Notes: generated by a model from the letters alone, not told the origin. 8,366 bases of DNA from CAYGZT01 sp964354445 (GCA_964354445.1 CAYGZT010000012.1:1-8366); one strand, 5' to 3'. Positions 1 through 6,147 are shown, counted from the stretch's first letter. A program made the numbers and translations.

Positions 1-45
1 GCCGCGCAAGGTTCTTCCGGGCCGGACGAGCCGTCCGCGGCATAA
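1..45 (+). CDS. possible 3' end of an upstream gene (partial)
   Basis: The frame starting at base 1 is open from the window edge and reads AAQGSSGPDEPSAA followed by TAA at 43-45. A short, Ala/Ser/Pro/acidic tail is what a disordered protein C-terminus often looks like. The third frame is also open from the edge. It ends with a TGA at 69-71 that overlaps the next start codon as ATGA, so the real upstream gene could use that frame (Arg-rich, ending RYYPIS). With so few codons I cannot name the product or firmly choose the frame. Confidence 0.25.
   Translation, partial: AAQGSSGPDEPSAA
23..37. repeat. small perfect inverted repeat (hairpin)
   Basis: CGGACG and CGTCCG form a 6-bp GC-rich stem around the 3-base loop AGC. 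No T-tract follows, so it does not look like an intrinsic terminator. It may simply be coding sequence of the upstream gene. Confidence 0.3.
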
Positions 46-53
46 TTGAGAGA

Positions 54-59
54 TATTAT
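54..59 (+). promoter_or_regulatory. -10-like box TATTAT for the membrane protein gene
   Basis: TATTAT matches five of six bases of the sigma-70 -10 consensus. It ends 8 bases before the ATG at 68, so transcription would start at or next to the start codon. No convincing -35 hexamer lies 16-18 bases upstream, and no Shine-Dalgarno precedes the ATG. Together these suggest a leaderless transcript. This is inferred from position only. Confidence 0.4.
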
Positions 60-67
60 CCAATCTC

Positions 68-1084
68 ATGAACGACACGGCGGGGACTCAACAAACCCGC
101 CCATCCTCCCAGTATCTTGAGAGTTTCTCGTACTGGAAAGCGGCAGCACTGCTTGTGGCAAGCGTCGCAGCTGCATGGGTGATGGGGTGGTACCTGAAAG
201 ATTTTGCGTTACATTCATTCTCGATCACTCAGATCGGGCTGTCGCTGGGACTGTCCGTCGTCGGTTTTTTGGCGTTGTTTTTTCTTTCGGTTTTTATGAT
301 CGGTCGGCCGTGGTGGATCAGCGCCGGCGCAGTCGCGAGCGGCTGCGCTGTCTTGATAAACTTTGCAGGCGTACTCAATCAGCGTGTGGCAATAGGAGGG
401 ACCGTTTTGATCGTTCTGCTGGTTGTTGCGGCTCGTGAGGGGCGTCGGGAAGTCGAGACATTTATGGAACTCAAATTCTTTCGCATTGCAAAAACGGTGA
501 TGTCACGCACGCTTCTTGCGCTAGCGCTCTTTGTGGCGGTTCTGTTTTTTGACGTTTTTGCGACGCAGCCGCTTACCGGAGATAACCCGCTGCTTCCTCA
601 AGGCATCTTTGAGAGGAGCCTTGAGGGTTTGTCCGCCAGGGCATCCGGCCTGACGGGCGGCGTTGATTTTTCAAAAACGCTCCGCCAGATCAGCCATGAT
701 GCGGTGAAGACCGTCACACTGGGCGGGTCACTGCCGCCGGGAGCCCAGGAGATTGCACAAACGCTGGGTGAGAAGAAAATTCTCGATGAATACCAGCGCT
801 GGGTTCAATCGCTGACGGGTTCTCAAATTAATCCGGATCAAAGACTGTCGTCGGCAATCTACGAATCGATGCTTACGAAATTCAACACGCTGGCGGGGAA
901 GACCAAGAACTACGTTGTCGCGGCACTGACGCTCCTTCTGTTCATCACCGTGCTCGCGCTCTCGCCCGTTCTGAGAATTATTGCGGCGACGGTTGCATTC
1001 ATCATCTATGAGATTTTGGTGGCACTCCGGTTTGCCGCCAAAGTGTACGAAAGTCGCAGCAAAGAAGTAATCGTGCTCACCTAA
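68..1084 (+). CDS. hypothetical polytopic membrane protein (338 aa)
   Basis: I do not recognise the family. The protein has about seven hydrophobic segments, at roughly residues 24-43, 52-78, 82-101, 108-122, 147-165, 283-302 and 304-322. Between the fourth and fifth lies a strongly basic stretch (REGRREVE to about residue 147), which the positive-inside rule places in the cytoplasm. That makes the N-terminus cytoplasmic and puts a soluble region of about 117 residues (166-282) outside. This region is Gly/Leu/Ser-rich with polar helices and no cysteine pairs or catalytic motif I can identify. The ATG at 68 is the first in frame, is preceded by a -10-like box and has no Shine-Dalgarno. The gene stops 68 bases before dnaJ on the same strand, with no terminator between, so read-through into dnaJ is possible. 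The coding call is strong and the function unknown. Confidence 0.85.
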   Translation: MNDTAGTQQTRPSSQYLESFSYWKAAALLVASVAAAWVMGWYLKDFALHSFSITQIGLSLGLSVVGFLALFFLSVFMIGRPWWISAGAVASGCAVLINFAGVLNQRVAIGGTVLIVLLVVAAREGRREVETFMELKFFRIAKTVMSRTLLALALFVAVLFFDVFATQPLTGDNPLLPQGIFERSLEGLSARASGLTGGVDFSKTLRQISHDAVKTVTLGGSLPPGAQEIAQTLGEKKILDEYQRWVQSLTGSQINPDQRLSSAIYESMLTKFNTLAGKTKNYVVAALTLLLFITVLALSPVLRIIAATVAFIIYEILVALRFAAKVYESRSKEVIVLT

Positions 1085-1113
1085 GGCGCTGATGGTCCAG
1101 CTGCGACGCACGT

Positions 1114-1126
1114 CAGCGCACCGCTG
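1114..1126. repeat. short inverted repeat upstream of dnaJ
   Basis: CAGCG and CGCTG form a 5-bp stem around the loop CAC, in the 68-base gap before dnaJ. There is no T-tract. It does not match the CIRCE element (TTAGCACTC-N9-GAGTGCTAA) bound by HrcA, so I see no known heat-shock operator here. It may be chance. Confidence 0.2.
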
Positions 1127-1134
1127 TCGCTGGC

Positions 1135-1140
1135 TATCCT
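1135..1140 (+). promoter_or_regulatory. weak -10-like box TATCCT before dnaJ
   Basis: TATCCT sits 12 bases before the dnaJ ATG, giving a predicted 5' leader of only about five bases. There is no good -35 hexamer and no Shine-Dalgarno. Its position matches the pattern seen before two other genes in this window, but on its own the match is weak. Confidence 0.25.
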
Positions 1141-1152
1141 CACTCTTCGTGT

Positions 1153-2295
1153 ATGAAAGACTATTACGAGCTGCTCGGCATTCCCAGAAATGCCTCGAAT
1201 GACGACATCAAGAAAGCGTTCCGGCGTCTTGCACATCAGTACCATCCCGATAAACAGGGTGGGGATGAGAAAAAATTCAAAGAAATCAACGAGGCCTACC
1301 AAGTACTCTCTGACCCCAAAAAGCGTACCCAGTATGACCGGTTCGGGCGCGTGTTTTCCGCCGGAGACGGACCCGCCTACGGCGGGGAGGGATTTGCGGG
1401 CAGCCCCTTTGACTGGTCTTCGTTTGGACAGGGATTTGAGAACGTCAACGTTGAGTTCGGCGATCTGGGAGATTTTGAGGATCTCTTCTCTTCGTTTTTT
1501 GGCGGAAGGGCAGGTACAACCCGCCGTTCTCAGAAGGGAAGTGACGTGCAGCTGATGCTGGAGGTGCCGCTTGCGCAGGCACTCGGGTCGCTTGCGGAAC
1601 ATGTTACCTACTCGACGCTGGTATCGTGCGCGGTGTGCGGTGGGGTCGGATACGATGTTCATGCAGGGACCGAGACCTGCAGCACCTGTTCGGGGACGGG
1701 CAAGATCAAACATCAGCACCGTTCGTTTTTTGGGTCGTTTACGCAGGTGAAGGAATGTGAGAAGTGCTTCGGTACGGGAAAGGCGCCTAAGAAGATCTGT
1801 TCCTCCTGTAGAGGAGAGGGGAGAGTGAGAGGCGAGCGCGACGTCACCGTCAAGACCGGCGAGGGCGTTTACGAGGGTCAGGTGATTAGGGTTGCGGGCG
1901 CAGGCGAGACGGGCGTGCGCAAAAACCCCACGGGAGATCTCTATGTTCGTGTAACCGTCGTTACCCGGCTGCCGTTTCGTATCAGCGGAAGCGACATCAT
2001 CACGGAACATAACGTTACATTGAGCGACCTCTTGTTGGAACAAACACTTTCGGTCCCCACGCCCGATAACAAGACGGTTCACATCAAACTGTCGCCGGGA
2101 TTTGATGTAACGCAGCCGGTTGTATTCCGTCAGGAAGGTCTGTGGCGGGCAATGCAGACGCTGGGACGCACGGGGCGGCGGGGCGACTTCGTTGTCGTCT
2201 TAAAACTCAAAACGCCTCATGTTATGGGGCAGAAAGCGAAAAAACTTTCCAAAGAACTCGGTGACGAGCTTGAAAAAGAGGAAGGGCGAGAGTAG
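1153..2295 (+). CDS. dnaJ: chaperone protein DnaJ (Hsp40, type I/class A)
   Basis: DnaJ is the cytoplasmic co-chaperone that delivers unfolded proteins to DnaK and stimulates its ATPase. The domain order is standard. The J domain (1-65) begins MKDYYELLGI and carries the HPD motif at 31-33. A Gly/Phe/Asp-rich linker follows at about 66-125. The zinc-binding region has four CxxCxGxG repeats, with cysteines at 159/162, 176/179, 202/205 and 216/219. The C-terminal substrate-binding domain then runs to about 355, with a charged Lys/Glu tail. All eight zinc ligands are present, and the length of 380 is normal for the family. The ATG at 1153 is fixed by the J-domain start; no Shine-Dalgarno precedes it. 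dnaK and grpE are not in the window. tRNA-Lys follows 12 bases after the stop. Confidence 0.97.
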   Translation: MKDYYELLGIPRNASNDDIKKAFRRLAHQYHPDKQGGDEKKFKEINEAYQVLSDPKKRTQYDRFGRVFSAGDGPAYGGEGFAGSPFDWSSFGQGFENVNVEFGDLGDFEDLFSSFFGGRAGTTRRSQKGSDVQLMLEVPLAQALGSLAEHVTYSTLVSCAVCGGVGYDVHAGTETCSTCSGTGKIKHQHRSFFGSFTQVKECEKCFGTGKAPKKICSSCRGEGRVRGERDVTVKTGEGVYEGQVIRVAGAGETGVRKNPTGDLYVRVTVVTRLPFRISGSDIITEHNVTLSDLLLEQTLSVPTPDNKTVHIKLSPGFDVTQPVVFRQEGLWRAMQTLGRTGRRGDFVVVLKLKTPHVMGQKAKKLSKELGDELEKEEGRE

Positions 2296-2298
2296 CAT
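2270..2298 (+). promoter_or_regulatory. candidate promoter for tRNA-Lys inside the dnaJ 3' end
   Basis: A -35-like TTGAAA (2270-2275) and a -10-like TAGCAT (2293-2298) are separated by exactly 17 bases. They match five and four of six consensus positions. The predicted start falls about 2-4 bases before the tRNA. The -10 box includes the dnaJ stop codon. The alternative is that the tRNA is processed from a dnaJ read-through transcript. Confidence 0.35.
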
Positions 2299-2307
2299 AT
2301 CACCCGA

Positions 2308-2380
2308 CCGCCCGTAGCTCAGCTGGTAGAGCAGCTCCCTTTTAAGGAGATGGTCGCAGGTTCGAATCCTGCCGGGCGGA
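2308..2380 (+). tRNA. tRNA-Lys (anticodon TTT)
   Basis: The 73-base sequence folds as a full cloverleaf. The acceptor stem pairs CCGCCCG with CGGGCGG, leaving A as discriminator. The D-arm is GCTC-AGCTGGTA-GAGC. The anticodon loop is CTTTTAA, with TTT at 2341-2343. The variable loop is five bases (TGGTC), and the T-arm is GCAGG-TTCGAAT-CCTGC. The only flaw is a G-A mismatch at the top of the anticodon stem (positions 27-43). The gene does not encode CCA: CAG follows the discriminator, so CCA must be added by the tRNA nucleotidyltransferase. It is 12 bases after dnaJ and only 6 bases from the stop codon of the convergent GH1 gene. No terminator is visible. Confidence 0.97.
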
Positions 2381-2386
2381 CAGCAG

Positions 2387-3619
2387 TCAGCGCGCACTTG
2401 CGCTCTCAATAATTGTCTTATACCCCTCCGCGCTTTTTCGTACGGTCCGTTTCATTGTTGTGTAGTCAACCTCTACCAGTCCGAATCGGGGCCAAAATCC
2501 CTTGTCCCACTCGAAGTTGTCTAAAAGCGACCAATGGAAATATCCTCGCACATCAACGCCCTCAGTGATTGCGCGGCGCACGTGTTTTAACGTTTCTCTG
2601 ATGTACCACTCGCGGTGCGTGTCGTTGGCGTCTGCAAGTCCGTGTTCGGTGATATATATCGGTTTGTTATAACGCGCCAATCCTTTGAGAATTGGATAGA
2701 TCCCTTCCGGATACAACTCCCATCCCATATCTGAAACTGGTTGCCTGTTCTCTTTCGGCGGTGACCAAATGTAACTATGGAAATAGTAATTGAGCCCAAT
2801 GAAATCCTGATGATTGCGGATGCGGCGCAAGAAATAGTGATTCCACCACCAGTCGGCAGCATGTGCCGCAGCGCGGGTAACCTTATTGTCGGAATGTGTC
2901 TCAAAATAGATATTGTGTTTTGCAATTCCTATCTGCGATTCTGGGATGATGCGCTTGATACGTTCGTACGCTTCTTGGTGTGCGCTTGCAAGGTGGCATA
3001 AGACGCGTATGAGCAAGAAGGGATTTCTTTTTTGAGGTGGCCAGACGCCTTTGAAATATGAATTATGTGTGTATACCTCCGGCTCGTTAAGAGTGATCCA
3101 GAACTTCACGTCGTTTTTGAGATAACCGGCTACCGCTTCCGCGTAGCGGGAAAAATAGCGGACAGTTCTTGAGCTTCTCCATCCTCCTTTGTCGCGCACC
3201 CACAGGGGGAGTGTGAAGTGCCAGAGGGTTACGAACGGTTCCAAACCGCGTTTTTTCAAAGCCGCGATAACATTTTTGTAGTGCTCAAGTTCTTTTTTGT
3301 CAAACTTCCCTTTTTTAGGTTCAATCCGCGACCATTCGAGTGAGAGTCGGTGAGCGTTATGGCCGAGTCGCTGGGCAATGTCAAAATCCTCTTCGTAGCG
3401 GTTGTAATGGTCGCAGGCGCGCTCGGAGATGTAGTTTTTTTCGTCAAACATCTTGGGGAATTTCTCCTGCTGCCATTGAGCCCATTTCTTGCGTGCTTGG
3501 CGCGCGAGGCACGGCGCGTTTTTTATCTCCCACTCCGACCAGTCGTTATGCGTTCCCCCCTCTACTTGGTGTGAAGAAGTACCCGCACCCCAGAGAAATT
3601 GTTTTGGGAGAGGTGACAT
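2387..3619 (-). CDS. glycoside hydrolase family 1 (beta-glycosidase)
   Basis: GH1 enzymes hydrolyse beta-glucosides, beta-galactosides or related disaccharides by a retaining double-displacement mechanism. The family signatures are clear: an N-terminal FLWGAGTSSHQVEGG (residues 8-22, with glycone-binding Q18), LWHFTLPLWV with H134, the acid/base motif TLNEP with E179, NYYF near 277-280, the nucleophile motif ITEHG with E325, and WSLLDNFEW (363-371). The usual nucleophile motif is TENG, so His replaces Asn next to the nucleophile. At 410 residues it is shorter than the usual 440-480. Much of the missing length lies between the DWWWNHYF segment and DFIGLNYY (about 256-278), where most members have a longer insertion. 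There is no signal peptide, so it should be cytoplasmic. The ATG overlaps the previous gene's TAA by one base (TAATG), with no Shine-Dalgarno, suggesting translational coupling. Substrate specificity cannot be read. Confidence 0.93.
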   Translation of the reverse strand: MSPLPKQFLWGAGTSSHQVEGGTHNDWSEWEIKNAPCLARQARKKWAQWQQEKFPKMFDEKNYISERACDHYNRYEEDFDIAQRLGHNAHRLSLEWSRIEPKKGKFDKKELEHYKNVIAALKKRGLEPFVTLWHFTLPLWVRDKGGWRSSRTVRYFSRYAEAVAGYLKNDVKFWITLNEPEVYTHNSYFKGVWPPQKRNPFLLIRVLCHLASAHQEAYERIKRIIPESQIGIAKHNIYFETHSDNKVTRAAAHAADWWWNHYFLRRIRNHQDFIGLNYYFHSYIWSPPKENRQPVSDMGWELYPEGIYPILKGLARYNKPIYITEHGLADANDTHREWYIRETLKHVRRAITEGVDVRGYFHWSLLDNFEWDKGFWPRFGLVEVDYTTMKRTVRKSAEGYKTIIESASAR

Positions 3620-4617
3620 TATGGTGATGTTTTAGAAAAGAGAGGACGGGCGGTGTCCCACATACCGGGGTCGTTTTGCGTTTCTTTGAGCCAATACCAC
3701 CACTCAACACCCCAGAGGTAGAAAGTATCGAAACCTGACCGTTGCGCATAGGCGATGGCGGAAGAGAACTTCCCCGGATTCATTGAAACGGACTGCTCTG
3801 TGACGGTTGTCTCATACGTTGCCTTGTGCCCCCACGGTTCCGCCTGAAGTTCGATGACGATCATGGGCTTTTTGCCGACGATATATTCTGCGACGGCGCG
3901 TTTGAGCCGGAAGAAGCTTGGAGGCAGGGGATAGGTGAACGTGCCCACAACCTTGGACCATACCGTCCGGTACATCGTCGTTCCGAAAATATCCGCGCGC
4001 CGCAGTGCTTGCAGCCACAGTGACCACTCTCCCGAGTCGGTGATAATAACGGGGCGATCGTCGAGCGATCGCACCAGTGCGATTGCCAGGTCGAGGTATA
4101 CGGCATTGAATTTTGGACATTCTCCGAAGTCGAGGAACGGTTCGTTCTCGACCTGCCAGGCGGTGATCGATGGTTCGGAGCGGTAATGTTCTATCGTCGT
4201 GCGAATGAAGGAAAGAACTGCCTTATCCTGCACAGCGGTTTCAAGTCCCTGGGCCCAGGAGGGAATATGGCATTCGGGCCAGCGCGGAAGTTTTCTTCCG
4301 ACTGCAAGAATTACCTTGGCGCCGCGCTCGCGCGCCTGCGAAATCTGCCAGTCAAGATCTGAAAAATCAAAAGTGCCTCGTGTCGGCTCGATCTCATCCC
4401 AGTATGCTACCAGCCGCAGATGTCGTACACCGAGGTCATCAAGCATGGCGGTATACGCTTCTTTCCACTGAATGCCGGAGAACTTTTGAGCATACGGTGC
4501 CGAGAACGTCACACCCCACAGATATGCTTCTCGCACGGGGATGTGTCGTACCAGTGCGGCTGCTGCAATCCACACAACCACAACCAGTAATCCTATTCTG
4601 ACTATCCACCGTCTCAT
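3619..4617 (-). CDS. membrane-anchored clan GH-A-like glycoside hydrolase
   Basis: The N-terminus (RRWIVR, then a hydrophobic helix at about 8-23) looks like an uncleaved signal anchor that places the catalytic part outside the cytoplasm. The rest reads as a TIM-barrel glycosidase of clan GH-A. LRLVAYWDEIEP (67-78) resembles the beta-2 strand with its conserved Arg (R68). WQVENEPF carries the acid/base residue E159 after Asn. IVIELQAEPW (253-262) should be the beta-7 strand with nucleophile E256, although E260 is also possible. LWGVEWWYW (301-309) is a Trp-rich end of the barrel. The arrangement resembles GH5- or GH39/42-type enzymes, but I cannot assign a family. The ATG overlaps the transporter's TGA as ATGA, and TCCTCC rather than a Shine-Dalgarno precedes it, so translation is probably coupled. 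The coding call is strong, the hydrolase call good and the substrate unknown. Confidence 0.8.
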   Translation of the reverse strand: MRRWIVRIGLLVVVVWIAAAALVRHIPVREAYLWGVTFSAPYAQKFSGIQWKEAYTAMLDDLGVRHLRLVAYWDEIEPTRGTFDFSDLDWQISQARERGAKVILAVGRKLPRWPECHIPSWAQGLETAVQDKAVLSFIRTTIEHYRSEPSITAWQVENEPFLDFGECPKFNAVYLDLAIALVRSLDDRPVIITDSGEWSLWLQALRRADIFGTTMYRTVWSKVVGTFTYPLPPSFFRLKRAVAEYIVGKKPMIVIELQAEPWGHKATYETTVTEQSVSMNPGKFSSAIAYAQRSGFDTFYLWGVEWWYWLKETQNDPGMWDTARPLFSKTSP

Positions 4618-5513
4618 GAAAGATAGAGGAGGAAAATGCCGGTGATAACAAGCGCAATTCCGGACACCTTCTGTACGATTACCAGCGGAGTGGTTTGTTC
4701 ACGCAAGAACCGCGGAGCGGCGAACGAGAGAATGATGGTGAGCACGAACACGAACGCGAACTCGCTTGACTTGAGCGCGTTCACCAGCGATACGAACCCG
4801 GTGGCAATGGCAATGTTGAGCAGTAAAAATCCAATCGCTCCAATTGCCTTATTAATAAACACCAACCCGATTGACGAGGGAGAAACGAGGTTGTGCGTCG
4901 CAAAGATAGCGCGCCGCAGGGCCGGAATGGCGAGAAGAGCAAGCGCGAGGAAAAAACTTCCCATACGCATCCATACAAAACCGTTGGTAAATGTAGTGGA
5001 AGCAAACACCAGTTTTGAGGTGATGAACGTGAGCGCAAGGCACACGGCCGACACCAGCGCAAGCCCTACGATTTCCCATCGCACCGTCGTCACGGTGGTT
5101 TTTTCGATTGAGAGGATAATTCCTGCGGCAATCAGCAGTACGAACGCAACGATCGCATGTATGCTCAATGCTTCTTGCAGCAGTATTCCTGAGAGCGCAA
5201 GCGTGACGATTGCCGAAAAGCTTCCCACGATCGGTGCTACGCGAGACACCTCCCATCGTCGCACTCCCTCGTAGAAGAAAAAAAGGGAGAGCAAAAAAAT
5301 TGCTCCCGAGAAGAGCGCTATGAACGTCGTCCACAGCGGCAGGAAGGAAAAACCGAACAGGGGAATCAAAAAAAGAACGCCGGCGCTCAAAATTCCGGTG
5401 TAGAACATGTAGGTGACGGGGTGCGGAATGCGGGAGGACAGAAGATACTTATCGACGATGGAGACAACTGCGTTGAAAAAATATGCCCCGATACTGTAAA
5501 CAACCCACTCCAT
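4614..5513 (-). CDS. EamA/DMT-superfamily transporter
   Basis: The product has 299 residues and about ten hydrophobic segments arranged as two similar halves, as in the drug/metabolite transporter (EamA) family of inner-membrane proteins. Typical elements are the start MEWVVYSIGAYFFNAVVSIVD, the first-half SRVAPIVGSFSAIVTL followed by LLQEALS (89-117), and the second-half SLVNALKSSEFAF (242-254) followed by a last helix ending GIFLLYLS. Members export or import small metabolites, and the substrate is not predictable. I chose the ATG at 5513. Upstream in-frame ATGs (5537, 5660) would add a highly basic tail (KERFKRRFKRRMRR), would run through a -10 box, and from 5660 would overlap the divergent gene. 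It is the first gene of the three-gene operon and overlaps the glycosidase start by four bases. Confidence 0.88.
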   Translation of the reverse strand: MEWVVYSIGAYFFNAVVSIVDKYLLSSRIPHPVTYMFYTGILSAGVLFLIPLFGFSFLPLWTTFIALFSGAIFLLSLFFFYEGVRRWEVSRVAPIVGSFSAIVTLALSGILLQEALSIHAIVAFVLLIAAGIILSIEKTTVTTVRWEIVGLALVSAVCLALTFITSKLVFASTTFTNGFVWMRMGSFFLALALLAIPALRRAIFATHNLVSPSSIGLVFINKAIGAIGFLLLNIAIATGFVSLVNALKSSEFAFVFVLTIILSFAAPRFLREQTTPLVIVQKVSGIALVITGIFLLYLS

Positions 5514-5520
5514 ACGATTG

Positions 5521-5526
5521 AGTATA
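5521..5526 (-). promoter_or_regulatory. -10 box TATACT for the transporter/glycosidase operon
   Basis: On the minus strand TATACT (five of six consensus bases) ends 7 bases before the transporter ATG, so transcription would begin at about the start codon. The best -35 candidate, TTTAAG at 5544-5549 with a 17-base spacer, is weak. No Shine-Dalgarno is present. This would give a leaderless mRNA for the whole operon. Confidence 0.45.
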
Positions 5527-5556
5527 ACACGTCTCATCCTTCTCTTAAATCGGCGC

Positions 5557-5586
5557 TTGAACCGCTCTTTAGCGCTGTGGTACAAT
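5557..5586 (+). promoter_or_regulatory. sigma-70-like promoter for the small membrane protein gene
   Basis: TTGAAC (5557-5562) and TACAAT (5581-5586) are separated by 18 bases and match four and five of six consensus positions. This is one of the better promoters in the window. The predicted start near 5593 leaves a leader of about 14 bases, with only a weak AGAAG as a possible ribosome-binding site before the ATG at 5607. Confidence 0.5.
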
Positions 5587-5606
5587 ACCTCTTGTACAGA
5601 AGCGTT

Positions 5607-6026
5607 ATGTTCAGAAACATCGTTCATTTCTTCGACAGGTTGGAAGACAAGGTACGGCACGGTCTTTCACGCCATCCCATCGTCTATGCCATCGTCAGCG
5701 GCGTTGCAATCGTGCTGTTTTGGCGCGGCGTGTGGACGGTCGCCGACCTGTTTTACTTCATGAGCCCCGTGGTGTCGCTTACGGTCAGTGTTGTGATAAT
5801 GCTTCTGACGGGCACATTCGTGTCGTTTTTTATCGGCGAGCAGCTTCTGATATCGGGCTTGAAGGAAGAAAAGCGTATTGATCAGCGAACGGAAGAAGAA
5901 ATCAGGCGGGAGGAGACGCGACTAGGCCGCATTATCACCGAGATTGAAGAAATGCGGGGCGATGTGGCGTTCATCCGCAAACAGCTTGAAAAGCAAGGAA
6001 AATCCAGAAAACCCGAGGAGTCCTAG
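5607..6026 (+). CDS. small membrane protein with C-terminal coiled coil (139 aa)
   Basis: I do not recognise a characterised family. Residues 1-22 are polar and basic. Two hydrophobic segments follow, at about 24-48 and 54-78. From about 84 to 130 there is a highly charged helical stretch (EEKRIDQRTEEEIRREETR and onward) with heptad-like spacing of Ile/Leu, so a coiled coil is likely. Both ends should be cytoplasmic. The two-helix plus charged-tail layout loosely recalls low-affinity iron permease-like proteins, but I see no diagnostic motif and would not assign that. The ATG at 5607 fits the promoter just upstream; an in-frame ATG at 5421 would give a long antisense overlap with the transporter gene. 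The gene appears monocistronic, ending 43 bases before a strong terminator. Confidence 0.75.
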   Translation: MFRNIVHFFDRLEDKVRHGLSRHPIVYAIVSGVAIVLFWRGVWTVADLFYFMSPVVSLTVSVVIMLLTGTFVSFFIGEQLLISGLKEEKRIDQRTEEEIRREETRLGRIITEIEEMRGDVAFIRKQLEKQGKSRKPEES

Positions 6027-6069
6027 AAAACCACCCTCCGATTTGCGGTCGCTAATCACCGTGCGGTCT

Positions 6070-6109
6070 AAAACCCGTCCCGCTTCACGCGGGACGGGTT
6101 TTTCCTTTT
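6070..6109. terminator. strong intrinsic terminator, bidirectional-looking
   Basis: A perfect 14-bp stem pairs AAAACCCGTCCCGC (6070-6083) with its reverse complement (6089-6102) around the 5-base loop TTCAC. A T-rich tract (TTTTT, CC, TTTT) follows. The A-run on the other arm would serve as a T-tract for transcription from the right. It ends the small membrane protein transcript and insulates the pilus operon. Confidence 0.9.
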
Positions 6110-6141
6110 CCCCAGACGGTGCGGCGGCGCGGGCGATGATG

Positions 6142-6147
6142 TATAAT
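6142..6147 (+). promoter_or_regulatory. -10 box TATAAT for the pilus operon
   Basis: This is a perfect consensus -10 hexamer located 50 bases before the pilB ATG. I find no recognisable -35 at 16-18 bases upstream, where the sequence is GC-rich. The predicted transcription start is near 6154, giving a leader of about 44 bases. Confidence 0.55.

Noticed and set aside
1085..1152. Possible heat-shock operator before dnaJ
   Set aside because: No CIRCE-type inverted repeat and no sigma-32-like promoter could be found. Only a 5-bp hairpin is present.
1081..2082. Open frame of 333 codons on the minus strand, antisense to dnaJ
   Set aside because: dnaJ on the other strand has full domain and zinc-motif support. 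The antisense product is Arg/Cys/His-rich with no recognisable domain, as expected of a codon-bias shadow.
4052..4072. Inverted repeat with GCGATCG/CGATCGC arms resembling HIP1-like sites
   Set aside because: It lies inside a well-supported coding sequence, is a single copy and has no flanking regulatory context, so chance is the simplest explanation.
4636..5274. Open frame of 212 codons on the plus strand inside the transporter gene
   Set aside because: The minus-strand frame gives a coherent ten-helix EamA protein. The plus-strand product is a Ser/Thr/Ala/Arg-rich shadow.
5514..5660. N-terminal extension of the transporter from the ATG at 5660
   Set aside because: It would add a very basic non-conserved tail, run through the TATACT box and overlap the start of the divergent gene. 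The family normally begins near MEWVVYSIGA.
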